DNA from: Desulfuromonas sp964536375
GTDB lineage: Bacteria > Desulfobacterota > Desulfuromonadia > Desulfuromonadales > Desulfuromonadaceae
Direction of reading: 5' to 3'
Assembly (NCBI GenBank): GCA_964536375.1
Contig: CAZHXF010000078.1
Location: 1-6,404 of the forward strand
Length of the DNA: 6,404 nucleotides
Part shown: positions 1 through 4,924 of the stretch, piece after piece
Layout of the letters: each line of letters begins with the position of its first letter
How positions within the stretch are numbered: position 1 is the first letter of the stretch
Notes under the pieces: model-generated
What the model was told of the DNA's origin: nothing
The model's database searches: none
The model's input: the letters and a program-made list of their open reading frames with translations, nothing else
Program-made: the position numbers and the translations under genes

Positions 1-126
1 AACCGGTGCCAGACCAGCGTAGACATCAACCGTATCTTCTGCGGTTTCAGCGGCTGCTTGACCGACAAACAGTCCCAGGGACAGTGCCACAACGACCAGA
101 CCTACAAGCAATTTTCTCATCTTCAT
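1..126 (-). CDS. Exported small protein, N-terminal part only (paralogue of the upstream gene)
   Basis: Only the first 42 codons lie in the window; the gene continues past the left edge. It begins MKMRKLLVGL, followed by a hydrophobic stretch and GQAAA, a typical Sec signal peptide probably cut after residue 26 (AAA before ETAED). The mature start, ETAEDTVDVYAGL, closely matches that of the neighbouring gene at 214-846 (ETAFDDVESYVGL), so the two look like tandem duplicates. The start at 126 is favoured because AAGGAG lies 7 bases upstream of it; a second ATG at 120 is the alternative. The gap to the upstream gene is 87 bases, so co-transcription is likely. The mature protein is not visible and the function is unknown. 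Confidence 0.8.
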   Translation of the reverse strand, partial: MKMRKLLVGLVVVALSLGLFVGQAAAETAEDTVDVYAGLAPV

Positions 127-186
127 GTTTTTTCTCCTTGTTTCATTGTTATTCCGCCAAAAAACATCAGCGGTGGGGTTTTCAAC

Positions 187-201
187 GCCAGACCATCTGG
201 C
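187..201 (-). repeat. Small perfect hairpin between the two exported-protein genes
   Basis: GCCAGA and TCTGGC form a perfect 6-bp stem with a 3-base loop in the gap between the two minus-strand genes. On the transcribed strand the T-run (seven T) comes before the stem, not after it, so this does not look like a standard intrinsic terminator. It could be an RNA processing or stability element that sets relative expression of the two genes. Confidence 0.4.
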
Positions 202-213
202 TATCGAAAAAAA

Positions 214-846
214 TTAGGGCGCGTCATCGACAATCACCGTTGCCGAGTTGCTCACCCGATAGGCACCGTAATTGTCACGCACAAGATTATTGGGAATAGT
301 CAGCGTACCGACCACCCGGAACACCGCCTCGCCATCGGTCGTCAGCACGCTGGTCCGGCCGGCTTCAGGGGCACTCAGGTTAACGATCAGGCCCGGTTCC
401 GCCGCAGCAGCATCCAGCCCTTGAGCGAAAATATGCGCTGCGGGGGTCATGGCCATGCTTACATTCGTACCCGTTTCGAACGTAACTCCAATCACCGTGC
501 TGTTGCTTGCCAAAGAGCCGCTGACGTTGCAGACACCGGCCAGAGGGGAGGTGTAATTGGCATCTGGAATCACCGCAGCACGATCTGACATGGCACCCGA
601 AACCGTCACCTCGGTGTCTGTCGAACCGCTAGCCAGATGCAAGTCCAGCACCGTATCTCCGCCGCGTTCTCCCAGTGGCAGAAACCAGACACCAAAGTTA
701 ACGCTGGTGCAGATGACCCGGAATGGTGATTCCAGGCCGACATAGGACTCGACATCATCAAAGGCGGTTTCCGCCGCTGCCGAAAAGGGGCATACGGGCA
801 AAACAAGAAGAACCAGCAATGATATTTTTCCCAGCAATTTGACCAT
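214..846 (-). CDS. Exported beta-rich protein of about 210 aa, DUF4402-like (tentative)
   Basis: This 210-residue protein starts with a Sec signal peptide: MVKLLGK, a Leu/Val-rich core and FSAAA, with probable cleavage after residue 25. The mature chain is rich in Ser, Thr, Val and Gly, with alternating polar and hydrophobic residues as in secreted beta-sandwich or pilin-like proteins. It has two Cys, at 46 (VICTS) and 106 (GVCNV), which could form a disulfide. C19 lies within the signal peptide and does not make a good lipobox. The layout, with an early NFG motif and a closing segment VGTLTIPNN...NYGAYRVSNSATV, resembles DUF4402-type surface proteins, but this is recognition by eye only. TTGAGG lies about 4 bases before the ATG. 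The gene leads a pair with the paralogue at 1-126. It is probably periplasmic or surface-exposed; its role is unknown. Confidence 0.75.
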   Translation of the reverse strand: MVKLLGKISLLVLLVLPVCPFSAAAETAFDDVESYVGLESPFRVICTSVNFGVWFLPLGERGGDTVLDLHLASGSTDTEVTVSGAMSDRAAVIPDANYTSPLAGVCNVSGSLASNSTVIGVTFETGTNVSMAMTPAAHIFAQGLDAAAAEPGLIVNLSAPEAGRTSVLTTDGEAVFRVVGTLTIPNNLVRDNYGAYRVSNSATVIVDDAP

Positions 847-1177
847 AAAACCTCAATTCACATTAACTGCAGTCCGTTTCACAGAACCAACCCGCCATGT
901 GCGATAAATGAAAGTTCATTCTTTCTGTTCAGCACTAAACTATTTCCGCAATTTCCATGAGCACCGATCACTCCGCAAGCAATCAGGGACACGAACCAAA
1001 CTAATCGACTTAATCGACTGATACTACACAAGGTGTGCCAACTTCATTAAACCTTTAACAATCGGATAGTTGCAGAAAAATGTCGTCTCAACCACAACCG
1101 AATCCAGATCATTTTGATAGCAACTTCCGTGACCGACCAATCATTATGAGAGCATTCAATTTTATGCAGTAAGGATG

Positions 1178-1195
1178 AAAAAAAAAGGGGGGGGG
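1178..1195. repeat. A9G9 homopolymer tract
   Basis: Nine A followed directly by nine G. Such runs are prone to slipped-strand length change and to sequencing error. It lies inside the decayed minus-strand frame, where it would encode a Pro/Phe run, and near no identified promoter. Confidence 0.9.
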
Positions 1196-1378
1196 TGAAC
1201 TGATCTTTGCGTCCCAACAGACTGACGATCATCAAGCAGGCCAGAATACCGCTGGTGCAACCGAAAAAAACTCTGAAATAATGATGACCGTCGAAATCGG
1301 TAATCAGGAGAATGCACAGATTCGCCCATGGGAGCGCATGTATGCCGCATGCTGATGCGAGTCTAAAGCCCCATAGGA

Positions 1379-1684
1379 TTATGGATAACTGGGAAGACAG
1401 GCACTCGGTTCGTGCCGCAACCTGACATACCCACAGTCCAGGTATGGTGCGATCAGGCCAATAACCGGGCCGGCATAACCATGCACGGAATTGATGGCAA
1501 TCGCTAGGGTCGGATCGACCAACTGCCGCACCTCATTGAGACCAGAATCTGCGGTGATCGCCCGGCGCCTTTGACAACCAGCATCAAACCAGCTTCATCC
1601 ACCAATCCGGCAGGCGATCCCCTCATTAAGCTGGTCAGGCAAACGACCGTGGATACCAGAACGACTGAAGAACTCCATACTCAT
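1379..1684 (-). pseudogene. Possible broken gene, about 102 codons with one in-frame TGA
   Basis: From ATG at 1684 (AGGG about 10 bases upstream) one frame reads MSMEFFSRSGIHGRLPDQ... for 29 codons, meets TGA at 1597-1595, then stays open for a further 71 codons to TAA at 1379-1381. The second part has protein-like stretches such as LNEVRQLVDPTLAIAINSV and YAGPVIGLIAPYLD. In the middle a different frame looks more protein-like (LVDEAGLMLVVKGAG), which would fit two compensating frameshifts rather than a single stop mutation. I do not recognise the family. The best reading is a decayed gene; a selenocysteine TGA is a remote alternative. Confidence 0.25.
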
Positions 1685-1864
1685 CTCACGCTCACCCTGC
1701 CCTTACGAACGCTGCTTCCAGCAACAACCATAACTCGCAAACCGTGCGACCATACATAAAATAGACACTATTTCAATAAGCACTATTGCAAAGCACAGGA
1801 CATGAGAGAAGATTCTGAATAAATAAAAATCGTCACAATATCAAACAGTTGAAATATTATTATT

Positions 1865-1907
1865 TTTCAGCAACCAGCACCTCTATCAATTTGAGAGATT
1901 GCTGAAA
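1865..1907. repeat. Long inverted repeat after the receiver-like gene
   Basis: TTTCAGCAA (1865-1873) and TTGCTGAAA (1899-1907) form a perfect 9-bp stem, and inside it CTCT (1881-1884) can pair with AGAG (1894-1897). It begins 11 bases beyond the stop of the minus-strand gene ending at 1918. On the transcribed strand it is followed by A/T-rich sequence with no clean T-run, so it may protect a 3' end or act as a weak terminator rather than a textbook one. Confidence 0.5.
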
Positions 1908-1917
1908 TTAACCCCGA

Positions 1918-2451
1918 TCAGACCTCCAGGTTAATCAGCGTTCCTTGTTTCTTTCGGGCAACCATTGAGCGCCGATAACCGTTTAGGCCGCACCCGACCT
2001 CAACGCGCCGACAGGCACAGACAGACTCCGCTGCCAGCCCACCAAAAAGTGAGTATTGCTGTGCGTACAGGTTGGTACTTTGTGTTGACAGGTTGATACT
2101 TTGCGCTGCCAGGCTGGTACTTTGTGCTGCCAGGATTTCTGCATATCGAGCAGTACGCATCCTATGTTGGAACAAATTCGTTAATCCAGGTCTTTGCCAC
2201 CGCTCTTCAGGCATGTGAACGGTCGATGGGCGGTGAGCTTGAACTTGGGGAGGGAATTCATACCCGTCCATAAAAGGCATTCTGGATTCCGATATTACGG
2301 CATCAATATAGACAGCCTCCATGATTTTAAGCGCTTCTGATCCGCTAGATGCGTAAAGTATGTTCCAGTTCAGATTAAAATGACCCCGTTCACGCTTAAA
2401 GCTGTTAAGCAGTCCGATCTCATCATCGACAAAGAGAAGGTTTCTTTTCAT
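1918..2451 (-). CDS. Degenerate response-regulator receiver protein with Gln/Ser heptad repeats
   Basis: The 177-residue product starts MKRNLLFVDDE, with the acidic pair D9-D10 of a CheY-like receiver. It continues through an ASSGSEALKIM helix to AVISESRMPFMDGYEF. The residue that should accept phosphate (usually VISD) is Glu, E55. After about residue 66 the receiver fold is lost: there is no switch Thr/Ser and no conserved Lys-Pro, and the chain runs into four heptads, LAAQSTS, LAAQSIN, LSTQSTN and LYAQQYS (residues 107-134), then an unrecognised tail. The start at 2451 was chosen because AAGGA lies about 9 bases upstream and the receiver begins at once; the frame stays open to an ATG at 2520. 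The N-terminus resembles the receiver of the HD-GYP protein at 4925-6097 more than that of the NtrC protein. It could be a phosphomimetic partner or a frameshifted remnant of a longer regulator. Confidence 0.5.
   Translation of the reverse strand: MKRNLLFVDDEIGLLNSFKRERGHFNLNWNILYASSGSEALKIMEAVYIDAVISESRMPFMDGYEFPPQVQAHRPSTVHMPEERWQRPGLTNLFQHRMRTARYAEILAAQSTSLAAQSINLSTQSTNLYAQQYSLFGGLAAESVCACRRVEVGCGLNGYRRSMVARKKQGTLINLEV
2050..2133 (-). repeat. 21-bp tandem repeat, four units, encoding Gln/Ser heptads
   Basis: Three well-conserved units and a fourth degenerate one at the low-coordinate end lie in frame within the receiver-like gene. On the plus strand the shared core is GGTTGGTACTTTGTG or close variants. 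The 21-bp period keeps the frame, so copy number can change without breaking the protein. Each unit encodes seven residues beginning with Leu and carrying Gln at the fourth position, a spacing compatible with a short amphipathic or coiled-coil helix. Confidence 0.85.
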
Positions 2452-2506
2452 GCTGATTTTCCTTTTCTTGGTGGCAGATCGAGGAGTGTTTTGATCTTGC
2501 TTCTGC

Positions 2507-2695
2507 TCAGTGCACGACAAAAATTTCCGTTTTGATTCGTGAAATGGCTGTAGCTACAAGATCGGTCATCTTGGACAAATCTACCCTGCGGATCAATAGC
2601 GCTTCTCTTATTTTTTTTAAGATCGTGACACGATCATTGTCGAGTCCCAGGGCACGGATAAAAATACTGCTTTGATGCTGGTAGCGATTCCCCAT
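2507..2695 (-). CDS. Possible small hypothetical protein, 62 aa
   Basis: The frame reads MGNRYQHQSS... then LDNDRVTILKKIREALL and VATAISRIKTEIF, a plausible mixed helical protein with no family I recognise. No clear ribosome binding site precedes the ATG at 2695. Its stop lies 55 bases upstream of the receiver-like gene's start, in the same direction. It might be a small partner, the C-terminal remnant of a lost gene, or chance. Confidence 0.2.
   Translation of the reverse strand: MGNRYQHQSSIFIRALGLDNDRVTILKKIREALLIRRVDLSKMTDLVATAISRIKTEIFVVH
2621..2635. repeat. 15-bp perfect palindrome upstream of the receiver-like gene
   Basis: GATCGTG-A-CACGATC is a perfect inverted repeat with a single-base centre. 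It lies about 170 bases upstream of the start at 2451, next to a T8 run (plus strand). No T-run follows the stem on either strand, so it is not terminator-like; an operator is possible. Confidence 0.5.
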
Positions 2696-3184
2696 TATGA
2701 TTATGAATTTGAAATGGTCTATACATACAGTTCTGCAAAATATGTTCCAAGAGCACGGACGATTAATCCACTTTATTTCTGGTAATTTTTCTTATTTAAA
2801 ACAGCTAGTTATCCGCACCCCACCACCCCCTATCTCTCTTACGTACTTCCTAAGCCAAGCATCAAAATGATCGACAGCTACCAAAGGGTACCTCCAATAT
2901 GATCGGTTATGCGTCCTTTGATCATGTAAAAATCGTGTCAGTAGAAGTCGGTGCGGGTTCACATGGGTCCCATCCTCGGGCCGATAAACTACGCGACCAG
3001 CATGACCTTAGGAAATATTCGAGAAAAGAAGTTGTCTTAATTCAGGCCTTGCTACGCGTAGAGAATACTTCCGTGATCACATGTCACTGATTCTCATAAT
3101 TGTGGTGAGAGAGTTCCGTCTATCAAAATAGGAGAGGTTTGGCACCTTATTTTCCAGGTGCATCCATTTCATAACAGAAAATTA
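2696..3184. other. Long intergenic stretch without a secure gene
   Basis: This stretch separates the divergent minus-strand receiver-like gene from the plus-strand regulators. It shows short palindromes (ATGGG-T-CCCAT at 2963-2973, CTACGCGTAG at 3052-3061, GTGATCAC at 3072-3079) and one weak small frame at 2899-3090. GCACC (3142-3146) and GGTGC (3157-3161) form an inverted repeat 70-90 bases upstream of the sigma-54 start point, a reasonable place for an activator site. Confidence 0.45.
2899..3090 (+). CDS. Weak candidate small protein, 63 aa
   Basis: The frame begins MIGYASFDHVKIVSVEVG, with AAAGGG about 10 bases upstream of the ATG. It then becomes a His/Arg/Lys-rich chain ending ENTSVITCH. 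No domain, signal peptide or membrane segment is seen, and it may be a chance open frame. Confidence 0.17.
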   Translation: MIGYASFDHVKIVSVEVGAGSHGSHPRADKLRDQHDLRKYSRKEVVLIQALLRVENTSVITCH

Positions 3185-3201
3185 TTGGGATACAATCCCA
3201 A
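3185..3201. repeat. Perfect inverted repeat just upstream of the sigma-54 promoter
   Basis: TTGGGAT-ACA-ATCCCAA is a perfect 7-bp stem with a 3-base loop, ending 6 bases before the -24 element at 3208. That is closer than usual for an NtrC-type enhancer, so a repressor or a second regulator binding here is at least as likely. Confidence 0.55.
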
Positions 3202-3202
3202 C

Positions 3203-3239
3203 CGTGATGGCACAAAATTTGCTTATTGATTCCATCACG
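3203..3239. repeat. 8-bp inverted repeat enclosing the sigma-54 promoter core
   Basis: CGTGATGG (3203-3210) and CCATCACG (3232-3239) match perfectly. The left arm contains the TGG of the -24 element and the right arm covers the predicted start point near 3233. A dimeric protein holding both arms would compete directly with sigma-54 RNA polymerase. Confidence 0.6.
3208..3223 (+). promoter_or_regulatory. Sigma-54 (-24/-12) promoter
   Basis: TGGCAC, then AAAAT, then TTGCT: both elements match the consensus, and the spacing from the GG (3209-3210) to the GC (3221-3222) is the required 10 bases. Transcription would start near 3233, leaving a leader of about 240 bases before the NtrC-family gene at 3473. 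Sigma-54 promoters need an AAA+ activator, and the first downstream gene encodes one. Confidence 0.75.
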
Positions 3240-3290
3240 CGAGTAAAACTATGGACCTTAGGCCAAGACTTTCCGTTGTTACTCAGGTTT

Positions 3291-3356
3291 TCATTCCCTC
3301 GAAAGCGGGAATCCAGTGGGTACATACCCACCCCGGTCTAACGAGGATGACGTTAG
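3291..3356. repeat. REP-like repeat element: three successive hairpins
   Basis: The first unit, ATTCCCTC-GAAA-GCGGGAAT (3293-3312), followed by CCAG, is one substitution from the widespread ATTCCCGC-GAAA-GCGGGAAT REP/MITE-type hairpin with a GAAA loop. It is followed by GTGGGT-ACAT-ACCCAC (3316-3331) and CTAACG-7 bases-CGTTAG (3338-3356), then GAGGATGACG-like sequence resembling the far end of such elements. It lies in the predicted leader of the NtrC-family gene and probably arrived as a small mobile repeat. Confidence 0.6.
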
Positions 3357-3402
3357 CAGCAGTTTTTGCTTTTAAAGGGTTTTTTTGTCCGATTTGATCC
3401 TA

Positions 3403-3417
3403 TGCACTCTGAGTGCA
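3403..3417. repeat. 15-bp perfect palindrome near the NtrC-family gene start
   Basis: TGCACTC-T-GAGTGCA is a perfect inverted repeat with a single-base centre, 55 bases before the ATG at 3473. Its TGCAC/GTGCA half-sites resemble those of NtrC-type operators, though spaced differently. Operator or leader-RNA hairpin are both possible. Confidence 0.5.
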
Positions 3418-3472
3418 CAGTGTTTTATATTTATTGATAAGGAAATACGTCCAACGTGGAACAAGGGGGATA

Positions 3473-4834
3473 ATGGAAACAGGAAAGCAGTTTACTTTAC
3501 TGATTGTCGATGATGAGGAAGCCATTCTTGCCTCGCTTAGACGTATTTTTAAAAAAGGGCCTTTAATCGTCTATTCAGCTAAAAGTGGCGAGGAAGCTCT
3601 GGCTATCATGGATCAGACCAGAGTCGATGCCGCTATTATCGATTTGAAAATGCGCGGCATGGATGGATTGACGCTGTTACAAAAGATTAAAAACAAATCT
3701 GTCCTGACTAAAGTTTTGATGCTGACCGGCCACGGCGGTGTGAAGGATGCTGTGAGCGCTATTTCATTTGGCGCGCTGGATTTTCTTGAAAAACCATTCT
3801 GTGCTAATGAGCTGCGGAAAAAAATTCTTAAGATTGCCGATTCGTGCCAACTCTACTGCCAAGTGGATCATCTCCTGCAAGATTTGCGGCACCGATTTGA
3901 TTATTCCAAGTTGATTGGCGAAAGTCCGGCAATGCTTGAAATCAAGGACTTGATCGCCCAGGTTAGCAATTCTGATGCCTCAGTGTTAATTCAAGGTGAA
4001 AGCGGTACAGGAAAAGAACTCGTTGCGATGGCTATTCATCATCACAGTCAACGCAAACAAGAGCACTTTGTTCCGGTCGATTGTGCGGCACTGGGTGACG
4101 GTTTGATGCAAAGTGAGTTATTCGGACATTCCAAGGGGGCATTTACCGGGGCTGTTTCAGCCAATTCCGGGCTGATTAGATCAGCCCATATGGGCACTCT
4201 TTTTCTCGATGAAATAGGAGAACTTGATCTGCCACTGCAGTCACGTCTGCTGCGGACCTTACAGCAAAGGATGGTTCGCCCGGTTGGAAGCAGTCAGCTG
4301 CATGAAGTTGACGTCAGGGTCGTGTCCGCTACAAATCGGCACGTTGCCACTGAGGTGGCGAAAGGCCGATTCCGTGAGGATCTTTATTATCGATTAAATA
4401 CCGTGCTGATTGAACTGCCGCCGTTGCGTGATCGTCGCGAAGATATTCCCGTTCTCACCGATTTCTTTATGAATCACTTTTGTAAAGAAGATACCTGCGT
4501 CAAAAGTGTGAGTGATGATGCTATGGAATGTTTGAATGCATATTCCTGGCCCGGCAATGTGCGGGAGTTGTCCAATGTTCTGTGCCGCGCGACACTCTTA
4601 AGCCATAACGAAGAAATAAAACCCACGGCACTACCCAGGGAAATCTGGAACCCAATAAAGAACATAAACAAAAATGCATGCTGTATTCAGGGGAATAAGC
4701 TTGAGGACTATGAAAAACATGCTATTGAAAATGCACTTTCAAGAAGTGCTAATAATCGCCGCCGCGCGGCTATGATTTTGGGAATCGGTGAGGCGACTCT
4801 ATACCGAAAACTCAAGAAATATAACCTGTTTTGA
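3473..4834 (+). CDS. NtrC-family sigma-54-dependent response regulator
   Basis: This 453-residue protein has the full three-domain plan. The receiver (about 7-118) has acidic residues D13-D14, phospho-acceptor D57 (AIIDLKM), switch T85 and K107 (LEKPF). The AAA+ domain (about 146-375) has Walker A GESGTGKE at 175-182 and an intact GAFTGA loop at 222-227 that contacts sigma-54. It also has Walker B LFLDE at 243-247, SATN at 285-288, arginine-finger region RFREDLYYRLN at 299-309 and WPGNVREL at 359-366. A Fis-type helix-turn-helix fills 410-450. When phosphorylated such proteins oligomerise, bind an upstream enhancer and use ATP to open sigma-54 promoters. Length is normal and every key residue is present. 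ATG at 3473 was chosen because AAGGGGG lies just upstream; the frame extends to a GTG at 3413 inside a palindrome, which is less likely. A sigma-54 promoter upstream suggests autoregulation. No cognate kinase is nearby. Confidence 0.95.
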   Translation: METGKQFTLLIVDDEEAILASLRRIFKKGPLIVYSAKSGEEALAIMDQTRVDAAIIDLKMRGMDGLTLLQKIKNKSVLTKVLMLTGHGGVKDAVSAISFGALDFLEKPFCANELRKKILKIADSCQLYCQVDHLLQDLRHRFDYSKLIGESPAMLEIKDLIAQVSNSDASVLIQGESGTGKELVAMAIHHHSQRKQEHFVPVDCAALGDGLMQSELFGHSKGAFTGAVSANSGLIRSAHMGTLFLDEIGELDLPLQSRLLRTLQQRMVRPVGSSQLHEVDVRVVSATNRHVATEVAKGRFREDLYYRLNTVLIELPPLRDRREDIPVLTDFFMNHFCKEDTCVKSVSDDAMECLNAYSWPGNVRELSNVLCRATLLSHNEEIKPTALPREIWNPIKNINKNACCIQGNKLEDYEKHAIENALSRSANNRRRAAMILGIGEATLYRKLKKYNLF

Positions 4835-4859
4835 ATTCTCTCCCTAAACAAAAGGATCT

Positions 4860-4904
4860 ATGTCAATCGAAATAGTGGGAGTTCTCGCTCATCGTCGCTG
4901 GTGA
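4860..4904 (+). CDS. Possible 14-aa leader peptide
   Basis: Between the two regulator genes, ATG at 4860 opens a frame reading MSIEIVGVLAHRRW and ending in TGA, with AAAGGA immediately before it (spacing of about 3 bases, shorter than ideal). It stops 20 bases before the next gene's ATG, so it could couple translation to the HD-GYP gene. The evidence is its position and a weak binding site only. Confidence 0.2.
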   Translation: MSIEIVGVLAHRRW

Positions 4905-4924
4905 TGTAAGGAAGGAATGGTAAA

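Larger units (their letters stand above)
847..1917. other. Gene-poor region with decayed minus-strand frames and small repeats
   Basis: No intact, recognisable gene is seen in these 1.07 kb. Next to the 846 start lies a small palindrome, AATGAA-AG-TTCATT (907-920), a possible operator. TAATCGACT occurs twice in tandem at 1002-1019. A9G9 lies at 1178-1195, and two 15-base near-repeats (12 of 15 identical) at 1760-1789. On the minus strand one frame stays open from about 1540 down to 1047 with no ATG start in its upstream part. It encodes a hydrophobic stretch (about 1345-1205: ANLCILLITDF, then GILACLMIVSLLGRK) that looks like membrane-protein debris. I could not assign it to a family. Confidence 0.5.

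Noticed and set aside
58..588. Long plus-strand frame of 176 codons
   Set aside because: It lies opposite the minus-strand genes, which have signal peptides and ribosome binding sites; it looks like a shadow.
1026..1040. Minus-strand TTGGCACACCTTGTGT as a second sigma-54 promoter for the exported-protein genes
   Set aside because: The -24 half is good, but the -12 position has GT instead of GC at the required spacing, and the gene start is about 190 bases away.
1571..1759. Plus-strand 62-codon Thr-rich frame
   Set aside because: Repetitive Thr/Pro composition, no ribosome binding site, and it lies opposite a more protein-like minus-strand frame.
3139..3154. TTGGCACC at 3139 as another sigma-54 promoter
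   Set aside because: The expected GC ten bases after GG is TC; I treat the GCACC/GGTGC pair as a possible activator site instead.
3338..3372. Intrinsic terminator formed by CTAACG/CGTTAG and the following T-run
   Set aside because: The T-run begins six or more bases after a short stem with little GC, and termination here would cut off the NtrC-family gene.
3413..3472. GTG start at 3413 extending the NtrC-family protein by 20 residues
   Set aside because: It begins inside a palindrome with no good binding site, and the receiver fold needs no such extension; ATG at 3473 has AAGGGGG just before it.
4474..4671. Minus-strand frame within the NtrC-family gene
   Set aside because: A shadow of a fully conserved AAA+ and helix-turn-helix coding region.
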